A stretch of DNA of 64,000 nucleotides from Winslowiella toletana (GTDB lineage: Bacteria > Pseudomonadota > Gammaproteobacteria > Enterobacterales > Enterobacteriaceae): positions 620,001 through 684,000 of the forward strand of contig NZ_JAGGMQ010000001.1 of NCBI RefSeq assembly GCF_017875465.1, in the 5' to 3' direction. Within the stretch, counting starts at the first letter, position 1; the number at the start of each line of letters is the position of its first letter. The position numbers and the translations under genes are program-made. The notes under the pieces were generated by a model. The model had not been told where the DNA came from, did not search any database, and saw nothing but the letters and a program-made list of their open reading frames with translations. This document shows, piece by piece, positions 7,526 to 15,431 of the stretch.

Positions 7526-9067
7526 ATGTTAACGCCACTGCCCAATCCCATCACCAGAGCGCTGTTGCTTACCCTGCCACTGCTATGTGCCACCTTGCCC
7601 GCCACCAGCGTTGCTGCAGAGACGCTGCAGCAGATCGCTGGCAAAACCATTCCGTCGCAGACTAAGCCGCGCGTGTTTGTGCTGACCGATATTGGTAACG
7701 AGCCGGACGATCAGATGTCGCTGACCCGTTTCCTGCTATACAGCAATGAAATGACGGTCGAAGGGCTGGTAGCGACCACCTCCACCTGGCAGCGGGAAAA
7801 AGTGCATCCCGATATGATTAACCTGGTGCTGGGTCACTATGCGCAGGTGCAACCGAATCTGCTCAAACACGATAAGCACTATCCGCCTGCGGCAGATCTG
7901 AACGCGCTGGTGGCCTCCGGCCAGCCCGCCTGGGGTATGGCCGCCACCGGCAAAGGCAAACAGAGCAAAGGTTCAGATCTGCTGCTGAAATCGATTGAGC
8001 GCAGCAGCGATGCGGCTCATCCACTGTTTATCAGTCTCTGGGGCGGCGCTAACACCCTGGCGCAGGCGCTGACCGATTTATCGGCGAAATACCCGGCGGA
8101 TAAAGTGCAGGCGCTAACCCGCAATCTGATTGTCTATTCGATCTCCGACCAGGATGACGCCGGTTACTGGGTGCGTCAGCACTACCCGCAGATTACATAT
8201 ATCGTTGATCCCTCCAGTCAGAACGGTGACGACTATGCCAGAGCGACCTGGACCGGCATCAGCGGCGATAAATATTACCGTAATGCGCCCGGCGCCGATT
8301 TCACCACCGTTTCACAAAGCTGGCTGGATAAAAATATCCGCAGCAAAGGGCCGTTAGGCAAAGGTTATCTGCAATATGCGTTTATTATGGAGGGCGATAC
8401 GCCAGCCTTCCTCGGCTTAATCCGTAATGGACTGAACAGTGAAATGAACCCTGGCTGGGGCGGCTGGGGTGGGCGTTATATCGTGCGCCAGCCGCAGAAT
8501 GAATCCCATCCGATCTGGAGCAGCGGTGGCGATTTCTATCCGGGCAATGCCAATGCCGCCGATACGGTGACCGGCAGTGACGGTAAATCTTACACCTCCG
8601 GTCAGGCGACGATCTGGCGCTGGCGCGAAGCGTTCCAGCACGATTTTGCCGCCAGAATGGACTGGAGCATCAAGGATTATGCCGCCGCCAACCACAATCC
8701 GCAGGTGGTGGTAAATGATAAAGCGGGTAAAGAGGTGCTCAACCTCAGCGCCACAGTCGGCGAAACCCTGACGCTAAGCGCCAGAGGTTCGCAGGATCCG
8801 GATGGTAATAAACTTAGCTATAACTGGTTCCTTTATCCGGAGGCCAGTTCAACCCAGTCGCAGCCGGTGGCGCCAGAAAAAGTGGTCGGCAAACGTGGCG
8901 AGGAGTTGTTACAGGCGCCACCAGTGTTATCACTCAGCAATAATGGCCAGCAAACAACTGAGGTAAAACTGAAAAATAGCGGTACCGGACATATAATTCT
9001 GGCGGTGACCGACGATGGTACGCCAGCGTTAACCTCTTATCGCCGCATTATTATCACCGCGCAGTAA
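7526..9067 (+). CDS. Exported DUF1593 (nucleoside hydrolase-like) protein
   Basis: 513 residues with an N-terminal signal peptide (hydrophobic core LLLTLPLLCATLPATS, cleavage near AAA/AE at residue 32). The mature part starts with RVFVLTDIGNEPDDQMSL, the acidic metal-binding motif of nucleoside hydrolase-like folds and the hallmark of DUF1593, and contains an extended WGGANTLAQAL segment. From about residue 395 a beta-sandwich of Ig type follows (LSARGSQDPDGNKLSYNWFLYPE). The family is found near carbohydrate-degradation genes and was once described as cellulose-binding, but the reaction is not established. It acts in the periplasm or outside. AAGGA lies about 12 bases before the ATG. The upstream ROK regulator suggests sugar-responsive control. 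Confidence 0.85.
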   Translation: MLTPLPNPITRALLLTLPLLCATLPATSVAAETLQQIAGKTIPSQTKPRVFVLTDIGNEPDDQMSLTRFLLYSNEMTVEGLVATTSTWQREKVHPDMINLVLGHYAQVQPNLLKHDKHYPPAADLNALVASGQPAWGMAATGKGKQSKGSDLLLKSIERSSDAAHPLFISLWGGANTLAQALTDLSAKYPADKVQALTRNLIVYSISDQDDAGYWVRQHYPQITYIVDPSSQNGDDYARATWTGISGDKYYRNAPGADFTTVSQSWLDKNIRSKGPLGKGYLQYAFIMEGDTPAFLGLIRNGLNSEMNPGWGGWGGRYIVRQPQNESHPIWSSGGDFYPGNANAADTVTGSDGKSYTSGQATIWRWREAFQHDFAARMDWSIKDYAAANHNPQVVVNDKAGKEVLNLSATVGETLTLSARGSQDPDGNKLSYNWFLYPEASSTQSQPVAPEKVVGKRGEELLQAPPVLSLSNNGQQTTEVKLKNSGTGHIILAVTDDGTPALTSYRRIIITAQ

Positions 9068-9129
9068 CCCTCTCAATAAGTCAGGAGAGGCGACTCTCCT
9101 GACAAATACCTCTCTCCCCGCGCGACAAA

Positions 9130-9148
9130 GATAATGATAAGCATTATC
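9130..9148. promoter_or_regulatory. Fur box
   Basis: GATAATGATAAGCATTATC matches the classical 19-base Fur consensus GATAATGATAATCATTATC at 18 of 19 positions. It ends 33 bases before the preferred start codon of the flavin oxidoreductase. Iron-dependent repression of that gene is the direct inference. The presence of the box also argues against the upstream in-frame ATG at 9134, which lies inside it. Confidence 0.85.
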
Positions 9149-9181
9149 ATAAATAACACACTTCACAGCGGGACAGATCAG

Positions 9182-10387
9182 ATGCAGCCGGTATCAGCGC
9201 AAAGCTTAAGCACGGATTGTTGTATTGTTGGCGGAGGCCCGGCCGGACTGATGCTCGGTTATCTGTTTGCCCGCGCGGGCATCAGGGTGGTGGTGATTGA
9301 GAAACACGGCGATTTTCTGCGTGATTTTCGCGGCGATACCATTCACCCCTCGACGCTGCAAATTATGCATCAGTTAAGCTTGCTGGAAGAGTTACTGCGT
9401 CTGCCCCATCAGCGGGCGGAAAAGTTACAGGCAGAAGTCGGTGGTGAAGAGGTGACGCTGGCGGACTTCACCCGCCTGCCGGTGAAATGCCGCTTTATCG
9501 CCTTTATGCCGCAGTGGGATTTCCTTAATTTTCTCGCCCGCAAAGCGGCTGAACTGCCGACTTTCACCCTGCTGCAATCCACCGCTTTTGATGACCTGCT
9601 GTATCTGCATGGCGAAGTCTGCGGCATACGCGCCACCTCCAGCGCAGGAGAAATGACTATCCACAGCCAGCTGGTGATTGGTGCTGATGGCCGCCATTCA
9701 CAGGTAAGGGAGAAAGCTGGATTACCCGGTCAGTCGTTTGGTTCGCCGCGTGACGTACTGTGGCTGAGGTTAAGCAAAGCGGACAGCGACCCGCAATGGG
9801 GAATGGGCCATAAAGGGCCGAAGCAGAATTTTATTATGATCGATCGCGGCGAGTTCTGGCAGTGTGGCTATTCGATCACCAAAGGTGATTATCCGGCGCT
9901 TCAGGCGGCGGGACTCGATGCGTTAAAACGCCAGATTGCCGGCGTCGCGCCCTTCCCGGCTGAGCGGCTGGCGGAGATCAGCAGCTGGGATCAGCTAAAA
10001 CTGCTGGTGATCCGTATTGACCGCCTCGATCGCTGGATGAAACCCGGCTTGCTGTGCATCGGTGATGCGGCGCATGCGATGTCACCGATTGGCGGCGTCG
10101 GGGTTAATCTGGCGATTCAGGATGCGGTAGCCACTGCCAATTTGCTGACGCCCGCGTTGCGTAAAGGCGAGATCAGCCTGCATCAGCTGGCAAAAGTGCA
10201 GAAACGGCGTCAGTTTCCCACCCGCGCCACGCAGTTTTTACAGATAAAAATGAGCGGTAAAAAACGCAAAGACAGTCAGGGCAGTCCGCTACCAAAGCTA
10301 ATCAAGCGCCTGCCGTTTCTGCCTTATGTTTTTGGCTGGATTATTGGGCTGGGCTTCCGCCGCGAAAAACCGCGTAACTTTAACTGA
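9182..10387 (+). CDS. FAD-dependent oxidoreductase (aromatic monooxygenase fold), Fur-controlled
   Basis: 401 residues from the ATG at 9182; the ORF could start at 9134, but that ATG lies within the Fur box. Signature parts are all present: dinucleotide-binding IVGGGPAGLMLGYLFARAG near the N terminus, the DG motif GADGRHSQVREKAGL in the middle, and the GD motif CIGDAAHAMSPIGGVGVNLA near residue 290. This is the class A flavoprotein monooxygenase (UbiH/PHBH) fold. The C terminus is basic and hydrophobic (LIKRLPFLPYVFGWIIGLGF), which could hold it at the membrane. The substrate is unknown; iron control suggests a role in iron stress or siderophore/haem-related chemistry. It converges with the citB-like gene, overlapping its stop by 8 bases. 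Confidence 0.82.
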   Translation: MQPVSAQSLSTDCCIVGGGPAGLMLGYLFARAGIRVVVIEKHGDFLRDFRGDTIHPSTLQIMHQLSLLEELLRLPHQRAEKLQAEVGGEEVTLADFTRLPVKCRFIAFMPQWDFLNFLARKAAELPTFTLLQSTAFDDLLYLHGEVCGIRATSSAGEMTIHSQLVIGADGRHSQVREKAGLPGQSFGSPRDVLWLRLSKADSDPQWGMGHKGPKQNFIMIDRGEFWQCGYSITKGDYPALQAAGLDALKRQIAGVAPFPAERLAEISSWDQLKLLVIRIDRLDRWMKPGLLCIGDAAHAMSPIGGVGVNLAIQDAVATANLLTPALRKGEISLHQLAKVQKRRQFPTRATQFLQIKMSGKKRKDSQGSPLPKLIKRLPFLPYVFGWIIGLGFRREKPRNFN

Positions 10388-11087
10388 GCGGCGCCACGCC
10401 ACTGTTACGACGATACAGGCGACGCGGGTGCCCGACTTTGCCATACAGCATCTCGACGATCAGGATGCCTTTATCGACGCAGTGTTCCAGATAGCGCCGG
10501 GTGGTGGTTTTACTCAGTCCGGTTTCCGCCGCCACATCAACAATCGAATAGCAGTGCTGATCGTTAACCGTGAAAAACTGCTCAATACGCTGCAGCGTTT
10601 TTTGCTCGATACCTTTACTGCCTGCGTCCTGGCCCGTACCCGCCGCCTGTAACTTATACAGATTATCGACGTTCTGCTGATCCACCACCTTCCAGGTGCG
10701 CTGGGTTCGGCTAAACTCGACAAAGCGCGCCAGCGAGTGTTGCAGGCGACGCCAGGAGACCGGCTTCAGAATATAGTCAAAAGCACCGCAGCGAATCGCC
10801 TGGCTACAGGTATGCATATCGCTGGCAGCGGTAATAAAGATCACTGAACACTTCAGTGATTTAATCAGCTCGCTTTCAATCAGGCTAATGCCCTTGCCAT
10901 CCGGCAGATAGTTATCCAGCAACACCAGTTGCGGGCGTTTTTCCTCCAGCATGATACGCGCCTCACTTAATGTCGACGCGATGCCGCACAGTCTGAGCCA
11001 GATGTGATTTTCCACCAGATCGGCATGCAGCTGCGCCAGCTGACTTTCATCCTCAACAATCAGTACATCTATTATTTCAGGTTGCAT
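10380..11087 (-). CDS. citB: Response regulator of citrate metabolism, CitB/DpiA-like
   Basis: 235 residues: an N-terminal receiver domain (IIDVLIVEDE acidic pocket, phospho-acceptor Asp58 in LVLLDNYLPDG, Thr in FITAASD, Lys in YILKPV) and a C-terminal helix-turn-helix of the CitB/DcuR type (SIVDVAAETGLSKTTTRRYLE). The ATG at 11087 has GGAAG nine bases upstream; an in-frame ATG at 11096 lies directly on that site. It overlaps the end of the sensor kinase gene by 11 bases, so the pair is translated together. It lies beside the divergent citS-citC gene block and is the expected activator of it. The symbol follows the Klebsiella/Salmonella naming. Confidence 0.9.
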   Translation of the reverse strand: MQPEIIDVLIVEDESQLAQLHADLVENHIWLRLCGIASTLSEARIMLEEKRPQLVLLDNYLPDGKGISLIESELIKSLKCSVIFITAASDMHTCSQAIRCGAFDYILKPVSWRRLQHSLARFVEFSRTQRTWKVVDQQNVDNLYKLQAAGTGQDAGSKGIEQKTLQRIEQFFTVNDQHCYSIVDVAAETGLSKTTTRRYLEHCVDKGILIVEMLYGKVGHPRRLYRRNSGVAPLS

Positions 11088-12705
11088 AAATGTCATCTTC
11101 CTGGTGATGTGGTTTATTATCCGGAATAAACAGTGAAAAAACGGTGCCGCGCGGCAGGTTCTCCGCCACTTCAATCGCGCCTTCAGCCTTGCTGACATAA
11201 CTGGCCACCAGATGCAGGCCCAGCCCGTGATCCCCCTGCGGTTTAGAGGTGACGCCAAACGTAAACAGATCGTCCCGCAGCGCGGGGGCAATACCGCAGC
11301 CCCGATCCGCCACTTCTATCACCAGTTCCCTTGCGCCACTGGCGATATACACTTCGACCGGCGCCCACGGTGGTTCACTTATCAATGTCGCTTCAATCGC
11401 GTTATCCAGCAGGTTGCCGATAATTGACATCAGCTCGGTTTCCGTCAGCCGTTGCGGCAGAGAACTGATGCGACAGGCGGGATCAAACGCCAGCGCCACT
11501 CCCTTCTCCTGCGCGCGGGCATATTTACCCAGCAGCAGACCACACAGCATCGGCGAACAGAAGCGGGCAGAGATAAAATCCAGTACCTCCTGCGCGCTTT
11601 CCGACTGCGCTTCAATATAGCGGATCGCTTCGTCGTAACGCCCCATATGCAGCAATCCGGCAAGGGTAGCGGTCCAGTTAAGCTGCTCATGACGCATAAT
11701 GCGCAGATTGTCGGCATAGCGCTGCACCTGACTGAGCTGAATACTTAACCGGTCAATCTCATTGCGGTCGCGAAAGCTAATCACCCAGCCCTGCAGTTCA
11801 TCCTCCAGCAGAATACGCACCCGGCTGGCAATCACCGTCAGCTGGTTAAACAGGCAGATCTCATCATGGGTATCTTCCGCCAGCATCTGCGTCGGGTCGA
11901 AAAATGGCACCGGTCTGATCACCTCAGCCAGCGGCTTGCCACGCAGTGTCGCCGATGGCGCGCTAATCCCCAGCAGGGATTTCGCCGCCTGGTTAATCAC
12001 CGCAATACGCAGCTGATCGTCAACCGCGATCACCCCTTCATAGATCGACTCCATCAGCGCCTTCTGCTGCCGCACCAGCAGCCCAATCTCGCGCGGCTCC
12101 AGTGAGAACATCTGCTTTTTAATTCCGCGCGAAAAGAACCAGCAGAGAATAAATAACGCGCTCAGCACCACCACGATAGTCAGCAGAATATTGATCACTT
12201 TGCCGCTGGTGACATTGTCGATATGGCTGGTCAGATAGCCGACGGAAACAATGCCAATCACCGTGCCATCCTTATCCAGCACCGGCGCTTTACTGCGCAG
12301 CGAAATACCGATGCCGCCCTGCCGCACAGTCGTGGTGCTCTTCCCCTGCAACACCCCGCTGTTATCGCCGCCGACCAGCTCTTTGCCCACTCTTTCACTG
12401 TGTTGCGAATGATAAAGATGCACCGCATGGCGATCACCAATAACAATAAAACTGGCGTCGCTGTGATGGGTGATATTATTCATCAGCCGGGCGATCGCCG
12501 CGATATCGCGCGTTTTAATCGCCTGATTCAGATCGGGAATCACCGCGATCTCTTCTGCCTGAATTTTCGCCCGCACGCCCATCTCATCATAAAGCTGACG
12601 ATCAATATCCAGGTAATAATAGAATCCCAGCAGGGAGAACAACAGCAGGAAAAACGCCGTCAGCCAGAGGAAAAGTTTTATCTGGAAAGAGATCTTGATG
12701 CGCAT
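11077..12705 (-). CDS. citA: Sensor histidine kinase of citrate, CitA/DpiB-like
   Basis: 542 residues from the ATG at 12705 (MRIKISFQIKLFLWL); an upstream in-frame start would add 17 residues without a clear signal. Layout: first membrane span about 8-31; periplasmic PAS-like citrate domain (about 35-170) ending in the GTVIGIVSVGYL strand; second span VINILLTIVVVLSALFILCW; cytoplasmic PAS (MESIYEGVIAVDDQLRIAVINQAA); DHp helix with the phospho-acceptor in MRHEQLNWTATLAGLL; and an ATPase with N box NLLDNAIEA, DRGCGIAP and HGLGLHLV. This is the CitA/DcuS family. The neighbouring citS and citrate lyase genes point to citrate as the signal. The gene is transcribed divergently from citS. Confidence 0.92.
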   Translation of the reverse strand: MRIKISFQIKLFLWLTAFFLLLFSLLGFYYYLDIDRQLYDEMGVRAKIQAEEIAVIPDLNQAIKTRDIAAIARLMNNITHHSDASFIVIGDRHAVHLYHSQHSERVGKELVGGDNSGVLQGKSTTTVRQGGIGISLRSKAPVLDKDGTVIGIVSVGYLTSHIDNVTSGKVINILLTIVVVLSALFILCWFFSRGIKKQMFSLEPREIGLLVRQQKALMESIYEGVIAVDDQLRIAVINQAAKSLLGISAPSATLRGKPLAEVIRPVPFFDPTQMLAEDTHDEICLFNQLTVIASRVRILLEDELQGWVISFRDRNEIDRLSIQLSQVQRYADNLRIMRHEQLNWTATLAGLLHMGRYDEAIRYIEAQSESAQEVLDFISARFCSPMLCGLLLGKYARAQEKGVALAFDPACRISSLPQRLTETELMSIIGNLLDNAIEATLISEPPWAPVEVYIASGARELVIEVADRGCGIAPALRDDLFTFGVTSKPQGDHGLGLHLVASYVSKAEGAIEVAENLPRGTVFSLFIPDNKPHHQEDDIYAT

Positions 12706-13107
12706 ATTCAGGCCAGACGCCGAAAAACCAGCCTGTAACCCTAACACGTAACCCACTGTCTGACTGCGACTTTAGCGGAAAGTTGTGATCTTCCCCACAG
12801 TGATATCATGGACGTTACCGGCATTACTTAAGGTAATATAAATATAAAAACCGACCACAACATAACGCTCACAGTTAATTAACAATAACTATTTTACGCC
12901 AGAATAAATAACATTAATAACAACGCCATTCGCGAAAATAATAAAAACCATAAACTCCACATATTTATTGCTTTATCTGCACATTAATAAAAACCTTAAA
13001 AACCATAGAAACCTTTAAAACACCCCTTTTAATTTGCGACGCTTCACATCCCTCGCCTTTCTGAACCATTAGTCTGGACCGACATAATGACAAAAGGGGC
13101 TTATAGC
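12706..13107. promoter_or_regulatory. Divergent citA/citS control region with a candidate CRP site
   Basis: About 400 bases of AT-rich DNA between the divergent citAB and citS genes; no gene is visible. At 12784-12799 TGTGA-N6-CCACA fits the CRP consensus TGTGA-N6-TCACA with one mismatch. Klebsiella cit genes are known to need both CitB and CRP, so this region should carry CitB sites as well, but I cannot define them by eye. The site sits nearer the citA side. Confidence 0.5.
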
Positions 13108-14481
13108 ATGAGCACAACTGATGATTCTTTCTCTGTACCACAAACCGAAGAGCCGATAACCCTCAAGCAGACCAGCGTGAAAGAGAAATGGTGGCATATT
13201 CTCGATACCTGGAAGGTAGGCATTATTCCGCTGCCGCTGTTTGTGCTGGCCGGTGCGCTGATTGCCATCGACTGCCTGGGTGGCAAATTACCGAGTGATA
13301 TTGTGGTGATGGTCGCCACTCTCGCGTTCTTTGGTTTTGCCTGCGGTGAATTCGGTAAACGCCTGCCGATTGTTGGCAAAATGGGCGCGGCGGCGATCTG
13401 CGCCACCTTTATTCCATCGGCGCTGGTCTATTACGGCTTATTGCCGGATGTCGTCGTCGACTCCACCACTAAATTCTTTAAAAGCACCAATATCCTCTAT
13501 CTGTATATCTGCTGCATTATCGTCGGCAGCATTATGAGTATGAATCGCACCACTCTGATTCAGGGTTTCCTGCGCATCTTCTTTCCGATGCTGTGCGGTG
13601 AAGTGGTCGGCATGTTTGTCGGCATGGGTGTCGGCATGGCGCTGGGTCTGGAACCCTTCCAGATCTTCTTCTTCCTGATCCTGCCGATTATGGCCGGTGG
13701 CGTCGGTGAAGGCGCCATCCCGCTGTCGATTGGTTATGCCGCATTACTGCATATCGATCAGGGCGTGGCGCTGGGCCGTATTCTGCCGATTGTGATGCTC
13801 GGCAGCCTGACCGCCATTGTGATCTCCGGCTGCCTTAACCAGCTGGGCAAACGCTATCCGCATCTGACCGGTGAAGGCGAACTGATGCCCGCCAGCGAAA
13901 AAGAGCGCAAAAACAGCACGCCACTTAACGCGGTGTTTAGCGGTAAAGCCGATGTCACCACCATCGCTTCCGGCGCGCTGCTGGCGGTACTGCTATATAT
14001 GGTCGGCATGTTAGGTCACCGCATTATTGGCCTGCCCGCGCCGGTTGGCATGCTGTTTGTCGCGGTACTGATCAAGCTGTGCCACGGTGTCTCACCGCGC
14101 ATGCTGGAAGGCTCGCAGGTGGTGTACAAATTCTTCCAGACCTCCGTCACCTACCCGATTCTGTTTGCAGTGGGCGTGGCGATCACCCCATGGCAGGAGC
14201 TGGTCAACGCCTTCACCCTGTCAAATCTGCTGGTAATTGTCAGCACCGTCTGCGCACTGGTCGGCACCGGTTTTCTGGTCGGTAAAAAGATCGGTATGCA
14301 CCCAATCGATGTGGCGATTGTCTCCTGCTGCCAGAGCGGCCAGGGCGGCACCGGCGACGTCGCCATCCTGACTGCCGGTAACCGCATGGTGCTGATGCCA
14401 TTTGCGCAAATCGCCACCCGCATCGGCGGCGCGATTAACGTTTCGGTTGCGCTGCTGGTTCTCGGCAACTTCCTTATTTAA
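13108..14481 (+). CDS. citS: Citrate/sodium symporter, 2-hydroxycarboxylate transporter family
   Basis: 457 residues, close to the Klebsiella CitS length. It is strongly hydrophobic and carries both reentrant-loop GGxG regions of the 2HCT family: MAGGVGEGAIPLSIGYA in the first half and CCQSGQGGTGDVAILTAGNRM in the second. The cytoplasmic N-terminal tail (residues 1-35) is polar, as usual. The ATG at 13108 follows AAGGGG at 13095-13100 by 7 bases; the ATG at 13087 lies upstream of that site and is less likely. First gene of the citrate operon, expressed divergently from citAB. A malate- or citrate-exchanging relative (MaeN, CitP) cannot be excluded from sequence alone, but the context favours sodium-coupled citrate uptake. 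Confidence 0.9.
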   Translation: MSTTDDSFSVPQTEEPITLKQTSVKEKWWHILDTWKVGIIPLPLFVLAGALIAIDCLGGKLPSDIVVMVATLAFFGFACGEFGKRLPIVGKMGAAAICATFIPSALVYYGLLPDVVVDSTTKFFKSTNILYLYICCIIVGSIMSMNRTTLIQGFLRIFFPMLCGEVVGMFVGMGVGMALGLEPFQIFFFLILPIMAGGVGEGAIPLSIGYAALLHIDQGVALGRILPIVMLGSLTAIVISGCLNQLGKRYPHLTGEGELMPASEKERKNSTPLNAVFSGKADVTTIASGALLAVLLYMVGMLGHRIIGLPAPVGMLFVAVLIKLCHGVSPRMLEGSQVVYKFFQTSVTYPILFAVGVAITPWQELVNAFTLSNLLVIVSTVCALVGTGFLVGKKIGMHPIDVAIVSCCQSGQGGTGDVAILTAGNRMVLMPFAQIATRIGGAINVSVALLVLGNFLI

Positions 14482-14505
14482 TCCTCAACCTGTCAGGCAC
14501 ACGCT

Positions 14506-15366
14506 ATGAAACTTGCAAGCTATCTTCATCAGGGCATTCGTCGCTACGGCATTCCCACTGCGGAAGGGATGATCGATTTACATGTCCATCTCGGCCATCT
14601 GTTTCCGGATCTGAAAGCGCTGCTGGCCAGTAATGGCTTAGCGCTGGCGCAGGAGCTGGCGCATCTGCCGCCAGATATCCGCTTCGATGAGCTGACTTTT
14701 CTGCCGGTGATTGAGCATCCGGAAAAAATCCTTTGCGTCGGGATGAACTACGCCGAAAAACGCAAAGAGTTTGACCAGCACAACCCGGCGCCGACGCTGT
14801 TTGTACGCTTTGCCGATTCACAGACCGGCCACGCGGCGCCGGTGATTAAACCGCACTGCTCCAGCGAATTTGACTACGAAGGCGAGCTGGCGGTGATTAT
14901 TGGCCGGGGCGGCGAAAATATACCACGCGCCAGCGCACTGTCGCATGTGGCCGGTTACAGCTGCTATATGGATGGCTCGGCGCGCGACTGGCAGCACAGC
15001 TGGTTTACCGCCGGTAAAAACTGGGCCAGCACCGGGGCATTTGGCCCATGGATGACCACTAGCGATGAGATCCCCGATCCGCAAACCCTGGGCATACGCA
15101 CCTGGCTGAATGGCGTGATGGTGCAGCAGGACAACACCAGCAGCATGATCCATAACGTGGCGGAGCTGATTGAGTACATCAGCACCTTTACCCATCTGAG
15201 CGCGGGCGACGTGATTATTACCGGCTCACCGGGCGGCGTCGGCAAAAAACGCACGCCGCCGCTGTTTATGCATCCTGGCGACCAGATCGAAGTCGAAATC
15301 GACAAAATCGGCCATCTCAGCAATGTCATTGTCGCCGCCGTTCAGCCGCAGAACGCGCTGGCATAA
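14506..15366 (+). CDS. FAH-family hydrolase/decarboxylase in citrate locus
   Basis: 286 residues of the fumarylacetoacetate hydrolase fold: a short N-terminal domain, then the catalytic domain beginning KILCVGMNYAEKRKEF. Metal ligands are seen in FDYEGELAVIIG (two Glu) and GYSCYMDGSARDWQ (Asp), with the substrate loop WFTAGKNWASTGAFGPW and the late TGSPGGVG loop. FAH members include 2-hydroxyhepta-diene-dioate isomerases, acylpyruvases and oxaloacetate decarboxylases (FAHD1 in animals, Odx in Corynebacterium). It lies 24 bases after citS and upstream of citC, where Klebsiella has oadGAB. Because citrate lyase yields oxaloacetate and no oadGAB is present here, oxaloacetate decarboxylation is the most economical role, but that is inference. 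Confidence 0.85.
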   Translation: MKLASYLHQGIRRYGIPTAEGMIDLHVHLGHLFPDLKALLASNGLALAQELAHLPPDIRFDELTFLPVIEHPEKILCVGMNYAEKRKEFDQHNPAPTLFVRFADSQTGHAAPVIKPHCSSEFDYEGELAVIIGRGGENIPRASALSHVAGYSCYMDGSARDWQHSWFTAGKNWASTGAFGPWMTTSDEIPDPQTLGIRTWLNGVMVQQDNTSSMIHNVAELIEYISTFTHLSAGDVIITGSPGGVGKKRTPPLFMHPGDQIEVEIDKIGHLSNVIVAAVQPQNALA

Positions 15367-15383
15367 CTGACCGATGACCTTTT

Positions 15384-15410
15384 CCGGGCGCACGCCGCCC
15401 GGCGTTTTTT
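15384..15410 (+). terminator. Intrinsic terminator between the FAH gene and citC
   Basis: CCGGGCG (15384-15390), loop CACGC, CGCCCGG (15396-15402), then CG and a run of six T. It follows the FAH stop and ends just before the citC ribosome binding site. It may lower citC-citG expression relative to citS, or separate two units. Confidence 0.7.
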
Positions 15411-15431
15411 ACCCGCAGCAGGGACAGAACT

